Below are positions 11,793 through 23,626 of a DNA stretch of 64,000 bases, piece after piece. Both the position numbers and the translations under genes were made by a program. Source of the DNA: Dentipellis sp. KUC8613. Its lineage: Eukaryota > Basidiomycota > Agaricomycetes > Russulales > Hericiaceae. Position 1 is the stretch's first letter. Every line of letters begins with the position of its first letter. The stretch is taken from positions 171,163 to 235,162 of the forward strand of contig NSJX01000003.1 in assembly GCA_002286715.1 (NCBI GenBank). Reading direction: 5' to 3'. The notes beneath the pieces were generated by a model that had not been told where the DNA came from, made no database searches, and saw only the letters and a program-made list of their open reading frames with translations.

Positions 11793-12872
11793 CGGTGAGT
11801 CGTGCATAAACTGCAGCTTTTCCAGCCGTGCTGATGTGCAAGATTGTTAGGATTGACATGTGGTCATCTGTCTGACTAGCAATGTATATGAGAATGTGGA
11901 GGACCGCGGAATTGTCGGTGCGTATTTCATGCGTTGTGTGCTACACGACACTAAATCTGAGCGTCGTGCAGGCAGGCACCGCAGATTGTGATATACCCTG
12001 CCCCCGTCCTTGCCCGCACCCATCTACGCGGTCCGCGCGTGCTTACTTATCGCTATCTCTATCTCATCTTCCGTTTCTCGTCCTAGTGTTATCTCTGTGT
12101 CTGTGTTTCACTCTGTTGTATCATCCGTGGCTGCGCCCGCCCTTGCTGTCGTTACATCTCACTCGCCACCCGTCGCCCCACTGTCGCCACGCCCCTACAT
12201 GCCACCTCCGCCACCACTACAATCCATACCACGAGCTCGACGCCTACCCTTGTTTTACTCGTGGTACCTTTCGCTTGGTTTTCCGGTTTGATTTCACGGA
12301 TTAACTTATTCTATTCCTCATCCCTCTTCCGTCCCGCACTCATCCATCCACCACCCATCCACCCATCCACTCACCGTCCCTCCCTCCCAATCACCAACCA
12401 CCACACCTCGTACATATACATATATACACACATCCATCCATACACCTGTATATACATGCACTCGTCCCTCGTCCGTCCCCCCCATTCTGTGGAGCTTTTG
12501 TGGCTACCGCGGGGCTTTGTATACTATACAACGACGACTACGACTACGACACCAACGACGCGGCGACGAGGATCACGACAGCGCTGGTTCCGGTTCTGTG
12601 ATTTCGTTTTGTTTCGTGGGCGCATCTAGGGTATACGCTGCATTTTTCTTTCTTTGTTTCTTTCATATCCTCGTGCATTCTGTTAGTTATCCCGTCCCGA
12701 CCTCGACCCCTGCTTCCGTGGTTTTGCTCGTCCAAAAAGGCGCTTGTGCGCCTGCATCTGCTCTTCCATGTTTCCCTCCCTCCATGTCCCCCATCCCCCA
12801 CTCCCCATTCCCCTTCTCGTCTCCCACGCATCCGCAACTCCCGACCCGCAATTGTACCATACTAATACAGCG

Positions 12873-12892
12873 CCGCACCGCACCGCACCGCA
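12873..12892. repeat. (CCGCA)4 microsatellite
   Basis: Four perfect tandem five-base units. Confidence 0.85.
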
Positions 12893-12937
12893 CGCACATA
12901 CACGACTTCGCGCGCACACACTCTCACTCACTCTCTC

Positions 12938-12960
12938 ACATACATACATACATACATACA
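12938..12960. repeat. (ACAT)n microsatellite
   Basis: Nearly six tandem four-base units following a CT/CA-rich run. Confidence 0.85.
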
Positions 12961-13601
12961 CGCCGCGCTGCATCTCTCCGTTCGTTTATCCCTTTCTTCT
13001 GCTGCTTCTGAGTTATCATCATTTACCCCGCTCGTACGCGTTCCATTCGTTCCGGTTTTGGTCTATGCATATTCGTCTGCATCTTTATCGTCGGCGTCAT
13101 ATTCTACGATGTGTTATCTCATTTCGTTTTGTCCACCCTGGTTGAACGTTGTGCACGATGGACGGACGTGGTCGATGCCGGCGCGTGCATGTGAAGCGTT
13201 TATATCAGGTTTGAGTCGGTTTGTTGTTCGTTGTTCGTGCTTTACGCTCTGAATGGGGGGGAGGATATTTAGAGTTTTCTGACTTGATTTTAGGCAATTG
13301 TTCGTAGAGCGGATGGGTATGGAGGAGCACTTGAGTGGAGTGCTGAGCATGGTTGGCTGTCAGTCGGCGCGGAGGTGCATATCAGTATGAATGCACCCCG
13401 CACGATGTGATTCGCGATTCGTGCTTCGCAAGCTCGGAAGCCACCAAGTACTGAGCACGCCCACATTAGATCGATATCCACGCGTTCAATGACACTGAAC
13501 ATTATATCGAGTGAATACATGCTCCAACATTACAACGCACCCTGCGATGTCCATACCTCGCCTCCCGCTCCCCGCTGCGTTCAAACCCCTCACCCTCACT
13601 C

Positions 13602-15798
13602 TCACGCAGCACCGCACGCGTCCTTCGAGTTCCGCAGCGCGCGACCGCGACGGCGCTGCCAGCGCAGGCCGACGAGCGCGAGTAGCACCAGCCCGAAGCC
13701 GAATGCGAGCATCGTGGCGGGGTTGGGCGCAAGAGTGTGGAGCGATTGGGCGGGAGACGTTGATCTGGCGAGTACAATGAAACGGCGCGTGAGCAAGCTG
13801 GCGATTGAAGAGCACGAAAGATACGACGCAAATTCGAGGTGGTAAAGGAAGAGGAAAGAAATGGTGAACTCACGCGACCACTGGCAGCTGCCTAGGCAGC
13901 ACAACCCCAGTCCCACTCGGCACCCCCACCGCCGCAGACGGCGTAAACTCGACATCCGCACTGAACGTCCTCGACGGCCGCGCCCCGTCCGAGCGCGGCG
14001 TGAACGACGCGTCCACGCTGAACGTCCGCGAGGGCCCCGAAGCGCTCGCCGTGCTCGCATCCCCAGACGACGCGGGCGTGATCGAGGGCGCAGGCGCGCC
14101 GGCGGTGGGCGCGGGCGGGTCGAACGAGAACGCGATGCTGAACGTCTTCGGGCGGGACGACTTGCTCGAGGACTTGGATTCCGGCGCCGATGCTGATTTG
14201 GACGCGGATGCGGATGCGGATGCAGAGGGTGAAGCAGTCTCGCCGGGAGCTGAGGCGGAGGGTCCGCTGCCGTCGGGCGGGATCACGGGCGGCGGCGCGC
14301 CTCCAGGCGGGGTCTCACTGGGCGGTGTGCCCGACGGCGGGGTGCCGTCGCCAGGTGCTGGCTCGCCCCCGGGCGGCGGGGTGCTGCCAGTGGGGGGACC
14401 TCCGGAAGGCGGGCTGGTGGCTGGGTTGCCGCCTTCGGGCGCTGGCTCGCCGCCCTCTGGTGGTGTGTTGCCGGATGGTGGCGGGCTTCCGGACGGTGGT
14501 GTGCCGGATGGTGGTGTGTTTCCGGACGGCGGCGTATTGCCAGACGGTGGTGTGTTGCCGGATGGTGGTGTGCTGCCAGAAGGCGGGCTGCCGGATGGAG
14601 GCGTGTTCCCCGATGGAGGCGTGTTCCCTGATGGAGGCGCGTTCCCTGATGGAGGCGTATTGCCAGAAGGTGGTCTGTTGCCAGAAGGTGGAGAGCTTCC
14701 GGACGGAGGACTTCCAGACGGAGGACTTCCAGACGGAGGACTTCCAGACGGAGGACTTCCAGACGGAGGACCACCAGACGGAGGACCTCCGCCCGACGGC
14801 AGCCCCGGGATTCCAGGTATACCAGGAATTCCAGGGATACCGGGAATGCCAGGGATGCCAGGAATCCCGCCGGGAATACCAGGGATACCAGGTATCCCAG
14901 GCGAACCGCCCCCAGTTGACGGCCCGCTCGGAGGCGGGTCGCTATTACCGTTGCCGCCACCATTACCGTCGCCCGGGCCAGGGTCAGGGTTGGAACCTGG
15001 CGGGCTGTTGGACGTAGGCTGTGAGTCCGGTGCGGTCTTCGAGCTTGAAGGGCTCGATTCGGCTGTGCTCTTCGTCTGCGATGGATTTGATTTGGTCGAC
15101 CCTCCCGGTGGGATGATGGGGACGACGGTCTTCCCCGACGACGTGCTGGATGCTGCAGGCGTGGATTCAGATGCGGAGACGGACGAAGCAGGGCCTGGCG
15201 TAATGGATGCGGACGCAGCGTCACTGGCAGAGGCTGAGACGGACAGCGAAGCGCTGCTCGATGCAGACGCTACACCCCGCGAGGCTGAAATGCTTTCCGA
15301 TGCAGAGACAACCGGCGCGGGCGTCGAGGTGCTCTGCGTGGTCGACATGGTAAAGGGCGCTATTGCTGTCGACGTCTCCGCGTCTGTAGTGGTCGGAGGT
15401 ATTGGGAGCCCAGGTCCAAGTGCGATACTGGAAGACGATGGTACAGCAGAGAGCAGAGGCAGTGTATTGCTCGTGCTCGCGCTCGACGCGTCAGTGGTCG
15501 TCGAGGGGATGAACGTGGCGAGACCAGGTCCAAGTGCGATGCTCGAGGGGGATGGGACCGCGGAGAGAAGGGGCAGCGTTCCGCTGGGGCTCGCACTTGA
15601 AGAAGCTGCGTCCGTTACGGGGATGAACGTTGCAAGGCCAGGTCCAAGCGCAATGCTGACCGGCGAGGGTACCGGAGGGAGAATCGGTAGGTCGCGCGCA
15701 TACGGAAGATTGCCTGTGCGAAACAACGTTGGCTGAACAGACAGAAAGCCAATGATTGAAATGAGCATACCATGATTCTGATGTATAAGAGGTGCCAT
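13602..15798 (-). CDS. Collagen-like, Ser/Pro/Gly-rich single-pass membrane protein, copy 1
   Basis: I do not recognise a named family. Exons 15798-13874 and 13764-13602 join in frame (donor GTGAGT, acceptor CGCCAG) to give 695 residues. In order: a hydrophobic start (LISIIGFLSVQPTLF, a weak signal sequence); three imperfect repeats around SSIALGPGLATFIP (about 40-140); a Ser/Thr/Ala-rich stretch; a collagen-like block of about ten G-I-P triplets (about 300-330); a long PPSGN/PPSGS repeat block to about 500; three copies of the motif [KR]TFSxxxxFxP; then one membrane segment MLAFGFGLVLLALVGL (about 660-676) and a basic tail RWQRRRGR. The layout suggests a cell-surface stalk with a short cytosolic tail, either sensor-like or adhesin-like. 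It is paralogous to the next gene. The start is uncertain because a short upstream exon could supply a better signal peptide. Confidence 0.7.
14450..14912. repeat. Intragenic tandem repeats encoding PPSG and GIP units
   Basis: The first part (to about 14,800) is degenerate 12-15-bp units reading GG(A/C)GG... on the plus strand, including five almost identical GACGGAGGACTTCCA units at 14,703-14,770. The second part (14,808-14,912) is nine-base units encoding G-I-P. Repeat number is likely to vary between strains. The same structure creates a 578-codon open frame on the opposite strand. Confidence 0.85.
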
Positions 15799-16348
15799 CG
15801 TGCTAGATTAAGAAAGTATAATATTGCAGTGTCGTGAAATCGTGAAACGAGAGCTTTCCAAACCAGTTGGTAAAGCTAAGAAGGAATGACAAAGCTTCCC
15901 GACCCGCGGGGACTATATGGTCCAAGAAGAACAGAGGGAAAGGACGAAAGCATCAGCGAACGACGACCACGCCTATAAATGATAGGTACGAAAGATGCTC
16001 ACAGTCCTCATCGTCGAACCCTGATTCTCTAATGGCGCCGACCCTGGAACCGCGCCCAACTTTCCGAAGGTGGCTTACGAAGTGACAGAAACCCTGACGA
16101 TCGTGGTGATGGGTTGCATCGCGTTGTTTTGGCGCCGTGATCAGTAGAGCTGGCTTGAGCTGAACATGCATGTTACATGTGGTGGCGGTGCAGGTCAAGC
16201 CGGCTATGTGGGGACGTGAACGATCTTCATACCTGTGGGCACGCTGCGGCTGTGCATCGACCCTTGCACTGCACACTTCCCAACAGCTTAGAATCAACGC
16301 ATATGAACATTCTGACTCTACTTATATCCTGCTCCTTTGAATGCCGAG
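15799..16348. other. Intergenic spacer between the tandem collagen-like genes
   Basis: About 550 bp that should hold the promoter of copy 1 and the 3' UTR of copy 2. No coding exon or repeat was seen. Confidence 0.45.
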
Positions 16349-18453
16349 CTAGTAGATAGACGTCTTGCGTGAGCGGAGACGCAAGAATCCGAGAAACACG
16401 ATGAAACCAAACAAAGACAGCAAGACTACGGGCCCAAGAAGTTTAGAAATGTCTGGCTCCGATCTAGTATGCAGCGATGAGTATACATTGAGAGGGAGGC
16501 GGACTGCGACCTACATCGGGAGTTGTGCAGCATTTGCGCTCAAGACAAATTTGCGTTCGTGCTCGACACCTCTGAGAAAAGGAGTAAGTCGGCTTCGACA
16601 TGCACAAAAGGTAGATAGCAGGCATACATCAGGTCCCGAATCCCGCGCACATCAAGTGTGCTGTCTGCCGTCGCCGTCGGCTCACTGGACCCCTCGGTCA
16701 ATGATGCAAGTATCGCACTCGAACGACCCGAAGAAACCCTCGAGCTCCTCGCGCTAGGAGCCAGGCTATTCGAAGCGCTTGAGACATCTGTAGGTTCTGG
16801 ACCCGCATCGTCGCCGCCGGTGGGGGTGAACGAGATGTCGATGCTGAATGGCTTCGGTGACAGCTCCTTGCTCGCAGATTGACTTTCGCTGGCGGATGCG
16901 GATGCGGTGTCGGGATCGTCACCTGGAAGTGGGGTTGGTTGCACATCCGCCGAGGTAGCTGAAGGCTTGTCGGCCGTGCTCGTCTTCCGCGGCTCGTCGG
17001 TCTTCGTACTTTCTGTCGGCTTCGTGTCGCTCGGCGCCGGGGCATCGGTGGAGTCTGGGGAATCTCCCGGAGCGTCAGGCGGTGGGCTGCCTGCCGTGGG
17101 CGAACCACTGTCTCCGGGAGGAGGCGAACCGCCGTCGTCTGGAGGGGGCGAGCCGCCGTCGTCTGGAGGGGGCGAACCGCCGTCATCTGGAGGAGGTGAA
17201 CCGCCGTCATCTGGGGGAGACGGGCCCGTGGGAGGCGAATCTCCCGTAGGAGACGGTGAACTACCACTTGGAGGTGGTGAATCACTACCCGGAGATGGCG
17301 AGCCACCAGTTGGCGGAGGCGTATCACCACTAGGAGGCGATCCGCCAGTGGGAGTTGAACCGCCATGTGGGGAACCACCAGAAGGACCATCCCCAGGGAT
17401 GTGAGGGGTACCAGGACGATCAGGACCCGGAAGCGACGGGATAGACGGGATCCCAGGAAGACCAGGTACTGAAGGGCCATTCCCGCCTCGACCACCACCC
17501 GACCCATGAGGAGACGAATCGGATGGGCTATTCCCCTGGGGACCTCTACCACCTTCGTCCCCACCCCCGTTTCCATTATCGTCAGGAGGTGAATCCGGCG
17601 TTGCAGGCGAGGGGGTGGAAGTGTGCGTCGGCACGCTGGGAGGGATACCACCGACTATGGTGTGACCCGCAGAGGTGCTCGTCGGCGCCTCTGTGGACGA
17701 GGTGGTCGGAGCCACAGGGGTCGTATGCGCCTCAGAGGAAGCATGCGTACGAGTGCTAGAAGCAGACTCAGGACGTGAAGACGATTCTTGAGCACTGCGA
17801 GTGTTGGTCGGAGCATCAGCACTCCTCGTCTTTGATGTGGCTTCCGTGGACGTGCTCGATTGGGAAGGCGCTGGTGTAGGCAACACCACAGCTACACTAG
17901 TGCTCTCACTAGTGCTGCTCGCAGCTGTGGCTGAATCCGTACTACTTGAACTCGATGCCGAATTGGTAGTGCTTGTGCTTGACGCCAAGTCCGTAGTATT
18001 TGTACTTGACGTCGATTCAGTGGTGCTAGTACTCGATGTCGAGTCTACAGTGCTTGCAACAGATGCAGAACTTGATGCATCCGGCGTCGGTGGGGTAGAC
18101 GTCGGTGGTGCCGGTATAACAACCGGGGGGATTCCGGCAATGCTCGACGAAGACGGCGCTGGGGTAGCAGTCGGACTAGAGGTTGACGCGGTAGGAGGGA
18201 TCACGATGCCGGGAGGCAGCTTGAGTGACGAAGGAAGAGATAGACTAGGGGTCGTCGCGGTCGGAGGGATCAGGATCCCAGGAGGCAGCTTGAGTGACGA
18301 AGGAAGGTTAAGTGGAGCCATAAGTCGTTGATGCGTTAGGAATATGGGTCCAGCCCAGATCGTCGGAAGAATAAAAAAAATGGACACCACCAGGACGTCC
18401 AGGAAAGAAGAAATCGAATCGGCTACCCCAGCTTTATAGGGTAGAGTCCCCAT
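16349..18453 (-). CDS. Collagen-like, Ser/Pro/Gly-rich single-pass membrane protein, copy 2
   Basis: Paralogue of the neighbouring gene. Exons 18453-16651 and 16510-16349 (phase 0) give 654 residues. It starts with a long hydrophobic stretch (FLDVLVVSIFFILPTIWAG). Two repeats LPSSLKLPPGI(L/V)IPPTA follow, then Ser/Thr-rich sequence, a Gly/Pro block with GLPGIPSIPSLPG, and several copies of GGSPPPDD. One copy of the shared motif KPFSIDISFTP comes next. The second exon carries SLHT (also present in copy 1), the membrane segment LLGPVVLLSLFGFIVFLGF and a basic tail RLRSRKTSIY. Conserved intron position, SLHT and tail structure support common descent, although the repeats have diverged. A separate upstream frame at 18602-18658 reads MLVVFIGSLVLSTISVAEA, an ideal signal peptide, so the true first exon may be there. 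The donor is unclear. Confidence 0.65.
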
Positions 18454-19235
18454 GGCAGAGTACCTATCGACCGATCAGGATCTGTGCCGTGCAGCGATCA
18501 AAGACGAGGATGGCCATCGACGGAGAGCGTGAGTTCAGCGATGGTCGGACATGTCGTCCGTGGCACGCGCCCACAGGGTCGTGGCTACGATCCTGACGCA
18601 GTGCTTCTGCTACTGAAATTGTCGATAGAACCAGGGAGCCTATGAAGACAACAAGCATGCGATGCGAACTGTCATGTCGTTCACCTTATTTTGACACACC
18701 ATGAGAAACCGACCTGGCTGGTAACGCTCACCTTGACATCCGCCGTTCAGCATTAGTGATCCTTCATCCAGAATCGGTAGGCATGACATTCCGAGTAGAA
18801 CGACAAGGAAACCATCGAGTCGCGAGAGTAGTGAAGGTGGGAGGAGAAAGACAATATTCCTAACGCCGGCGCCCCCCGCGCGCCCACGGCGTCATCACTG
18901 CAGAGATGTCAATATCTCCAGGCGTCCGATCAGGATGTCCTCAGCGACTGCAGGATGATGCACTCTACCACCATTTAGTACGACAAAACACTATGGTCTG
19001 GTTGCCATACGCTGCGAAGAGCTTGGAGTGTCGCACAATGACTTGGGGTTGACAAACTATGTTGTCGACCAACGAGCAGTACTAGTCGGATAGCAATCCG
19101 AGATGAATGTGTGGTATACGTACGACATATGATGCATGGGGATTACCACTTCAGTCTTTCCGTGGGCGCCGCCCGTTTCGACCCCAGCGGATGAAAGCAA
19201 CAGCCCACACCTACCCACCTCCAGATTCTATAGAA
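18454..19235. other. 5' region of collagen-like copy 2 and 3' flank of RIB7
   Basis: The minus frame from 18658 begins with a 19-residue signal-peptide-like stretch (see the copy 2 entry) and may be an upstream exon. Nothing else supportable was seen up to the RIB7 stop codon. Confidence 0.4.
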
Positions 19236-20292
19236 TTACAGTTTGACAACCTTCATCCCCATTACCACATCCTTCCCCATCACCTCTGTCTTCAGATGCA
19301 ACAGTCCTGGGACCTTCTCGAGGCCCTCACCGTAGCCCACGCCATCGCGGCCGACAATCATGGGCGCGACCGTCACGATGAGCGTGTCCACCAGTCCGCT
19401 CGTCCCGGACGCGGACAAGAAGGACTGGATGATGCGTGCACCACCTTCTACCATTACGGAGCGGATGCCCTCATCCTTAAGAGCTTTAAGAACAGCGGGC
19501 ACCGGAAGATCTGTCGTGGTAGGCGGCAACTCAGGATCTATGGTGTATCAGCGATCGCGCGCTGCATAACGGTGACCGAGCGTAAAGATAAAACTTACGC
19601 AGCGTCTCCCGTTCCACCAGAATTACACGCGCGCCCGCCTCCTCGAGTGCGACCTTCCGGTCTTCCCAATCCCGCGCTGCTTCTGCTGCACCCTCTGCTG
19701 CGAAGAACCCGTCCGCGGGCGGAGGCGCAGAGGAGATGACCCAGGGCGCCTTGCCTGCTCCCATTGCAGCGTTCGCAAGCAGCTTGCACGTGGGCGAGAG
19801 TCGCAGCTGCGCATCGAGAATAAGCGGACGCGGGTGGTGGTAGTGCTGGAAGTGGGTATTTTGTGTGGGGAAGGGGAGATGGCGCACTGCTCGCAGAGGT
19901 CAACGGAAGAATCAGTGATAGTGGAGAGCAGGCTGCACCGTTGAGTTGAGGGTTGTCGTTTACCGCAGTGTTCACTCCGATCAGAATCCCGTCATGCATC
20001 GTCCGCATCCTTCCTTCCACACGATGTCGTTCATGAGCAGTCAGATGGCGTGCAGGCGACGGAGGTCTCACCAGTGGGTCATGCGCATGCTCTCATCTCC
20101 GCTGAGGATGAGCTGGCGTCCTCCCGTGCCCGCGATCTTCGCGTCTAAGGATTGCGCGAAAGTAAGCGTCACGTATGGACGCGATGGATCCGGAGAGACA
20201 AGCCCTGGGAGCGGCTCGGTGCCAGGCTCTGCAGGAGCCTCTAGGGAACCAAGCACAGTATTCAGAAAGGCTGGTGGATTGGGATCGGACAT
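19236..20292 (-). CDS. RIB7: 2,5-diamino-6-ribosylamino-pyrimidinone 5'-phosphate reductase
   Basis: Second step of fungal riboflavin biosynthesis: NADPH-dependent reduction of the ribosyl side chain of the diaminopyrimidine phosphate. Exons 20292-20072, 20009-19939, 19886-19599 and 19537-19236 give 293 residues. Family signals are clear: RPYVTLTFAQSLDAKIAG at the N-terminus; MRMTHWMRTMHDGILIGVNT across the first intron, where the tryptophan codon is split; HHPRPLILDAQLRLSPTC in the third exon; and the nucleotide-binding SVMVEGGARIIQSFL with a late LIVTVAPMIVGRDGVGYG. Length matches ascomycete Rib7 plus a short N-terminal extension. The start MSDPNPPAFLN gives the only sensible first exon. 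It lies head to head with histone H4. Confidence 0.93.
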
Positions 20293-20655
20293 GTAGGCAG
20301 ACAAGTACGAAAGGATGACCGCGTGTATCGATGGCACTGTATGCGTTCTCACTGCCTGGACACAACCAAATTGCAAAAATTGTTCACTAAAATGGATGTC
20401 ATGCATCGGAGCAGAGATGAGACCCATAGAAATATACGAACCTTCAAATGTCTTCACAAAGCAAGCAGGAACTAAGCAAGAGCAGAAAGCAAGCCGAGAC
20501 AGGAAGGAGAGTCGCGTGAGCACGTGATTTGTTTGCCCAATAAACCAAAAGCGCGGTGCGTGTTTCGCGTCATCTCGCTCTTTGTTCCCGACCACCATCA
20601 TCTCTCCTTCTTCGCACTCCACCGCACTTCCCTACCTCAACAACCTCGCTGAATA
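20293..20655. promoter_or_regulatory. Divergent promoter between RIB7 and histone H4
   Basis: The start codons are 363 bp apart on opposite strands. Near 20,520-20,540 there is a CACGTG hexamer followed by CCAAT in GCCCAATAAA, plausible for the histone side. The stretch before the H4 start is C/T-rich, a common fungal promoter feature. Confidence 0.5.
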
Positions 20656-21197
<542 letters not shown>

Positions 21198-21522
21198 GCA
21201 GCTTGGCCTGCAAGATGTACCTTGTCACTTGGTGCTCGAGCCCTTTGAGGCTGTATCGCTTGTCTTTGTGTTGCGGTGTGTACGATAGTTGAGGAGGCCG
21301 GGATGGTGGTTCTATGATACAAGATCTGATGTTCCATGCACTGTAGGTGCACGTTCGAATGCTATGGACATGTTTTTGGAAAACCTATTCCTTGCAATGT
21401 CAGTTATCTAGTAAGGGTTCGTCGTGACGTTAGAAGCGACATCCTGAGTCATGCGATATTCCTATCAACGCCCTAATGCGAGGTAAAGTGACACTCTATT
21501 GCTGACGCCCAGGGGTATCGAC
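21198..21522. other. Convergent spacer, H4 / F-box gene
   Basis: 325 bp presumably made of two 3' UTRs. No further feature was seen. Confidence 0.4.
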
Positions 21523-23270
21523 CTAAAGCTGGTCACCGTATACATCCCACCCCGCGGCATGCCCACAGCCCTCAGCATGCGTATATCCTTCCTTATGCCC
21601 CGGTCCCGCGAGACATAGGACCGGGCAGGTAACTGCACTCTCCCCCATAAGCACCACGTCAAACGCCTCCGGAATCTGGTTCGCCTTGCCGCCCACCTCC
21701 ACGAGCCCGCCGAGCCCCTCGTCCGACATCTCAACCTCGACGTCCTCCCCGGTCACCGCAAACCTGACCACGCGGTACAGCCCATTCATGTACGACGTGC
21801 GCATCGTCGCACGGCGCTGCGTGAGCAGCGCGAGCCCCTCCTCCCACCCGAGCTCGAACTGCTCGCGGAGGCGCGCGTGCTGCTCGGGCGGGATCAGCGC
21901 GGACGGCGTTATGCAGATCGTGCGTATCGTCGGTACGGGTGGGAGGATGCGGAAGCGCGGCGTCGGCGCCGTGCCCGGGTCCGGCAGGTCGATGTGCGTC
22001 GGGAGTGCCAAGCCCGCATGCTCACTGGACCCGGCAGCGCTGGACCCGGCCGCGCTGGACCCGACAATGGGCAGCTCGACCTTCTCCTTCGGTGGCGACG
22101 CGCGCAGCGAGATTGTCGCCGTCGCGAGACCGCGCCGCCCGCGGTGTGCGCGGCGGGGGCGGTTGGGGTCGTTTGGGCGGTTGGCGCGGGCGACTGGCTC
22201 TGCGGCGGATTCGCTGCGCATGAAGGCGTAGACGGCGTCGATCCACTTGCGGAGGCGCCTCTCGCGCTCGGCGGCGCGGCGGATGCCCACCGTCGCGCAC
22301 AGCTTGCCGAGCGCCCTCCAGTCCTCGTCGCGCAGCTCGCCGCGGAGGATGGTGCAGTCGTCGAGGATGAGGTGTTGCAGAGTGTCGAAGCGCGCCAGGA
22401 CGTTGTCGACGTCGACTTGCCTGAGGCTGCACGTCGAGAGGTCGAGCAGGTCGAGGCTCGGCAGCGCGTCGGGCGAGGCGTAGATGAAGCGCGCGAGCTG
22501 CCGCCCCGGGATGCGCATGCGCAGGTTCGCGAGGTCCTCGGCGAAGGGCGAGCATGCGAGCTCGCTCACAGCGTCGAGCCGGAAAAAGACGAGCGGCTGG
22601 GCGAATTGGCCTTGTGGTGCGTATTTGGGATCAAGCGGGTCTTGGATGATAGAGAGCGTCGGGATGGTGGAGGCGGGCCATCTGGCCAGTGCTGCGAGGC
22701 TAGAATCATAGTATGCACCCTTGAAGGGGGGTGATCAGAAGACAGTGCATATATGCGTGTCGCCGTGGCCTACCTTGAGAAATTGGTAGTACGAAGCTTT
22801 CTGCACACTAAACGAAATCTAAGGTCAGAACTCGGTGTCGGGGATCAGAGGGGGGCAACGCACTAAGGCCGAAACCGCAACGCAATATACTCCAGCTCGC
22901 CAAAAGGGTGCGCAAAAAGCTCGTCCAGGTGTTCCGGCGCGAAATTGGGCCCGATGGCCATACGTAGGGTCTTTACCCTAGGAAGCATGCGAATAAGATT
23001 GATAACCACGTCGGCGTCGACCGTCCAGACATTGAGCCAGAAGCTGCGGACATAGCTAGCATCCTTCGGGGCTTCACGAAGGCGCCGTGAGAGTAGATAG
23101 GCCTGATTGCTCCTCGTCAACCGTATGCTGGTGAATAGGAAATATTGGGGGATGGGAGAATACGGGAGTGCCCGAGTGAGTGATAGAGTAGTCTGTTGCA
23201 CCTCCGCTGGTGGAACTTGTTTAAGGATAGCTTCGTAAAGCTCCGTAGGCAGCTGGCTTGCTATCGACAT
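21523..23270 (-). CDS. F-box/LRR-like protein (Agaricomycete family)
   Basis: A likely substrate adaptor of an SCF ubiquitin ligase, or simply a member of the greatly expanded basidiomycete F-box family. Exons 23270-22864, 22807-22774 (34 nt) and 22719-21523 give 545 residues. The N-terminus SQLPTELYEAILKQVPPAE is an F-box-like helix pair. Next comes a segment typical of the family, FWLNVWTVDADVVINLIRMLPRVKTLRMAIGPNFAP, and LEYIALRFRPYVQKASYYQF bridging two introns. Leucine-rich segments follow (DLLDLSTCSLRQVDVDNVLARF, LQHLILDDC). The C-terminal third ends with PAFDVV-like LCLAGPGHKEGY. No ligand can be inferred. It is followed in the same orientation, 356 bp upstream, by another F-box gene. 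Confidence 0.75.
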
Positions 23271-23626
23271 GTCGCTTGGACTGAATGATGCACCAATTTG
23301 TTTTTGAGCTGAAAAGCCGATGCATAATTATTTGATTGGAAAGCAAGGAGAATCTCGTGACGTAAAGGGCATTCAGCGCACTGAAAATAGGGTTAGGGCT
23401 GTAGAGTAGGCAATAAGTACATGAAATCTATCTATCCAGCGATAATAAGTATCCGTCCGTGCATGATGGGAAGAGACGAGAGGGGAAGGGGGCCATGCAG
23501 TGAGTCATCAATGGAAGGGGGAAAGTGCCAAAAGATCTATAGTGGTCGGCAGTCATTTAGTCTAAGTCTAAGAGACGACGGAATTTTCAAAGGCGGTTCA
23601 CTAAAAAACATCGTCAGCACGAGGCT
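23271..23626. other. Spacer between the two F-box genes
   Basis: 356 bp, AT-richer than its neighbours. It must hold the promoter of the downstream F-box gene and the 3' end of the upstream one. A candidate acceptor TTTTTTAG directly followed by TGA lies near 23,605 and could end the upstream gene. Confidence 0.4.

Larger units (their letters stand above)
11793..13601. other. Convergent intergenic region, pyrimidine-rich on the plus strand
   Basis: It lies between the 3' ends of the GAC1-like gene (+) and the first collagen-like gene (-). From 12,000 to 13,000 the plus strand is C/T-rich with simple repeats: CATC/CACC tracts near 12,340-12,375, an ACGACT array near 12,531-12,550, CCGCA x4 and ACAT x5-6. 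No credible coding exon was found. It probably holds two 3' UTRs. Confidence 0.5.

Noticed and set aside
12261..13145. Plus frames rich in Ser/His/Thr/Tyr in the pyrimidine-rich interval.
   Set aside because: Direct translation of simple C/T and CA repeats, with no domain.
14000..15736. 578-codon open frame on the plus strand opposite collagen-like copy 1, rich in DGGVLPDGG.
   Set aside because: It is the antisense reading of PPSG/GIP repeats, which cannot form stops easily. The minus strand has the signal-like start, spliced TM exon and a paralogue.
16907..18331. Plus-strand open frames opposite collagen-like copy 2.
   Set aside because: Shadow of the repeat-rich minus-strand gene, with no start context or domain.
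21877..22734. 285-codon plus frame opposite the F-box/LRR gene.
   Set aside because: Arg/Ala/Glu-rich antisense shadow in GC-rich DNA. The minus frame has joinable F-box family exons.
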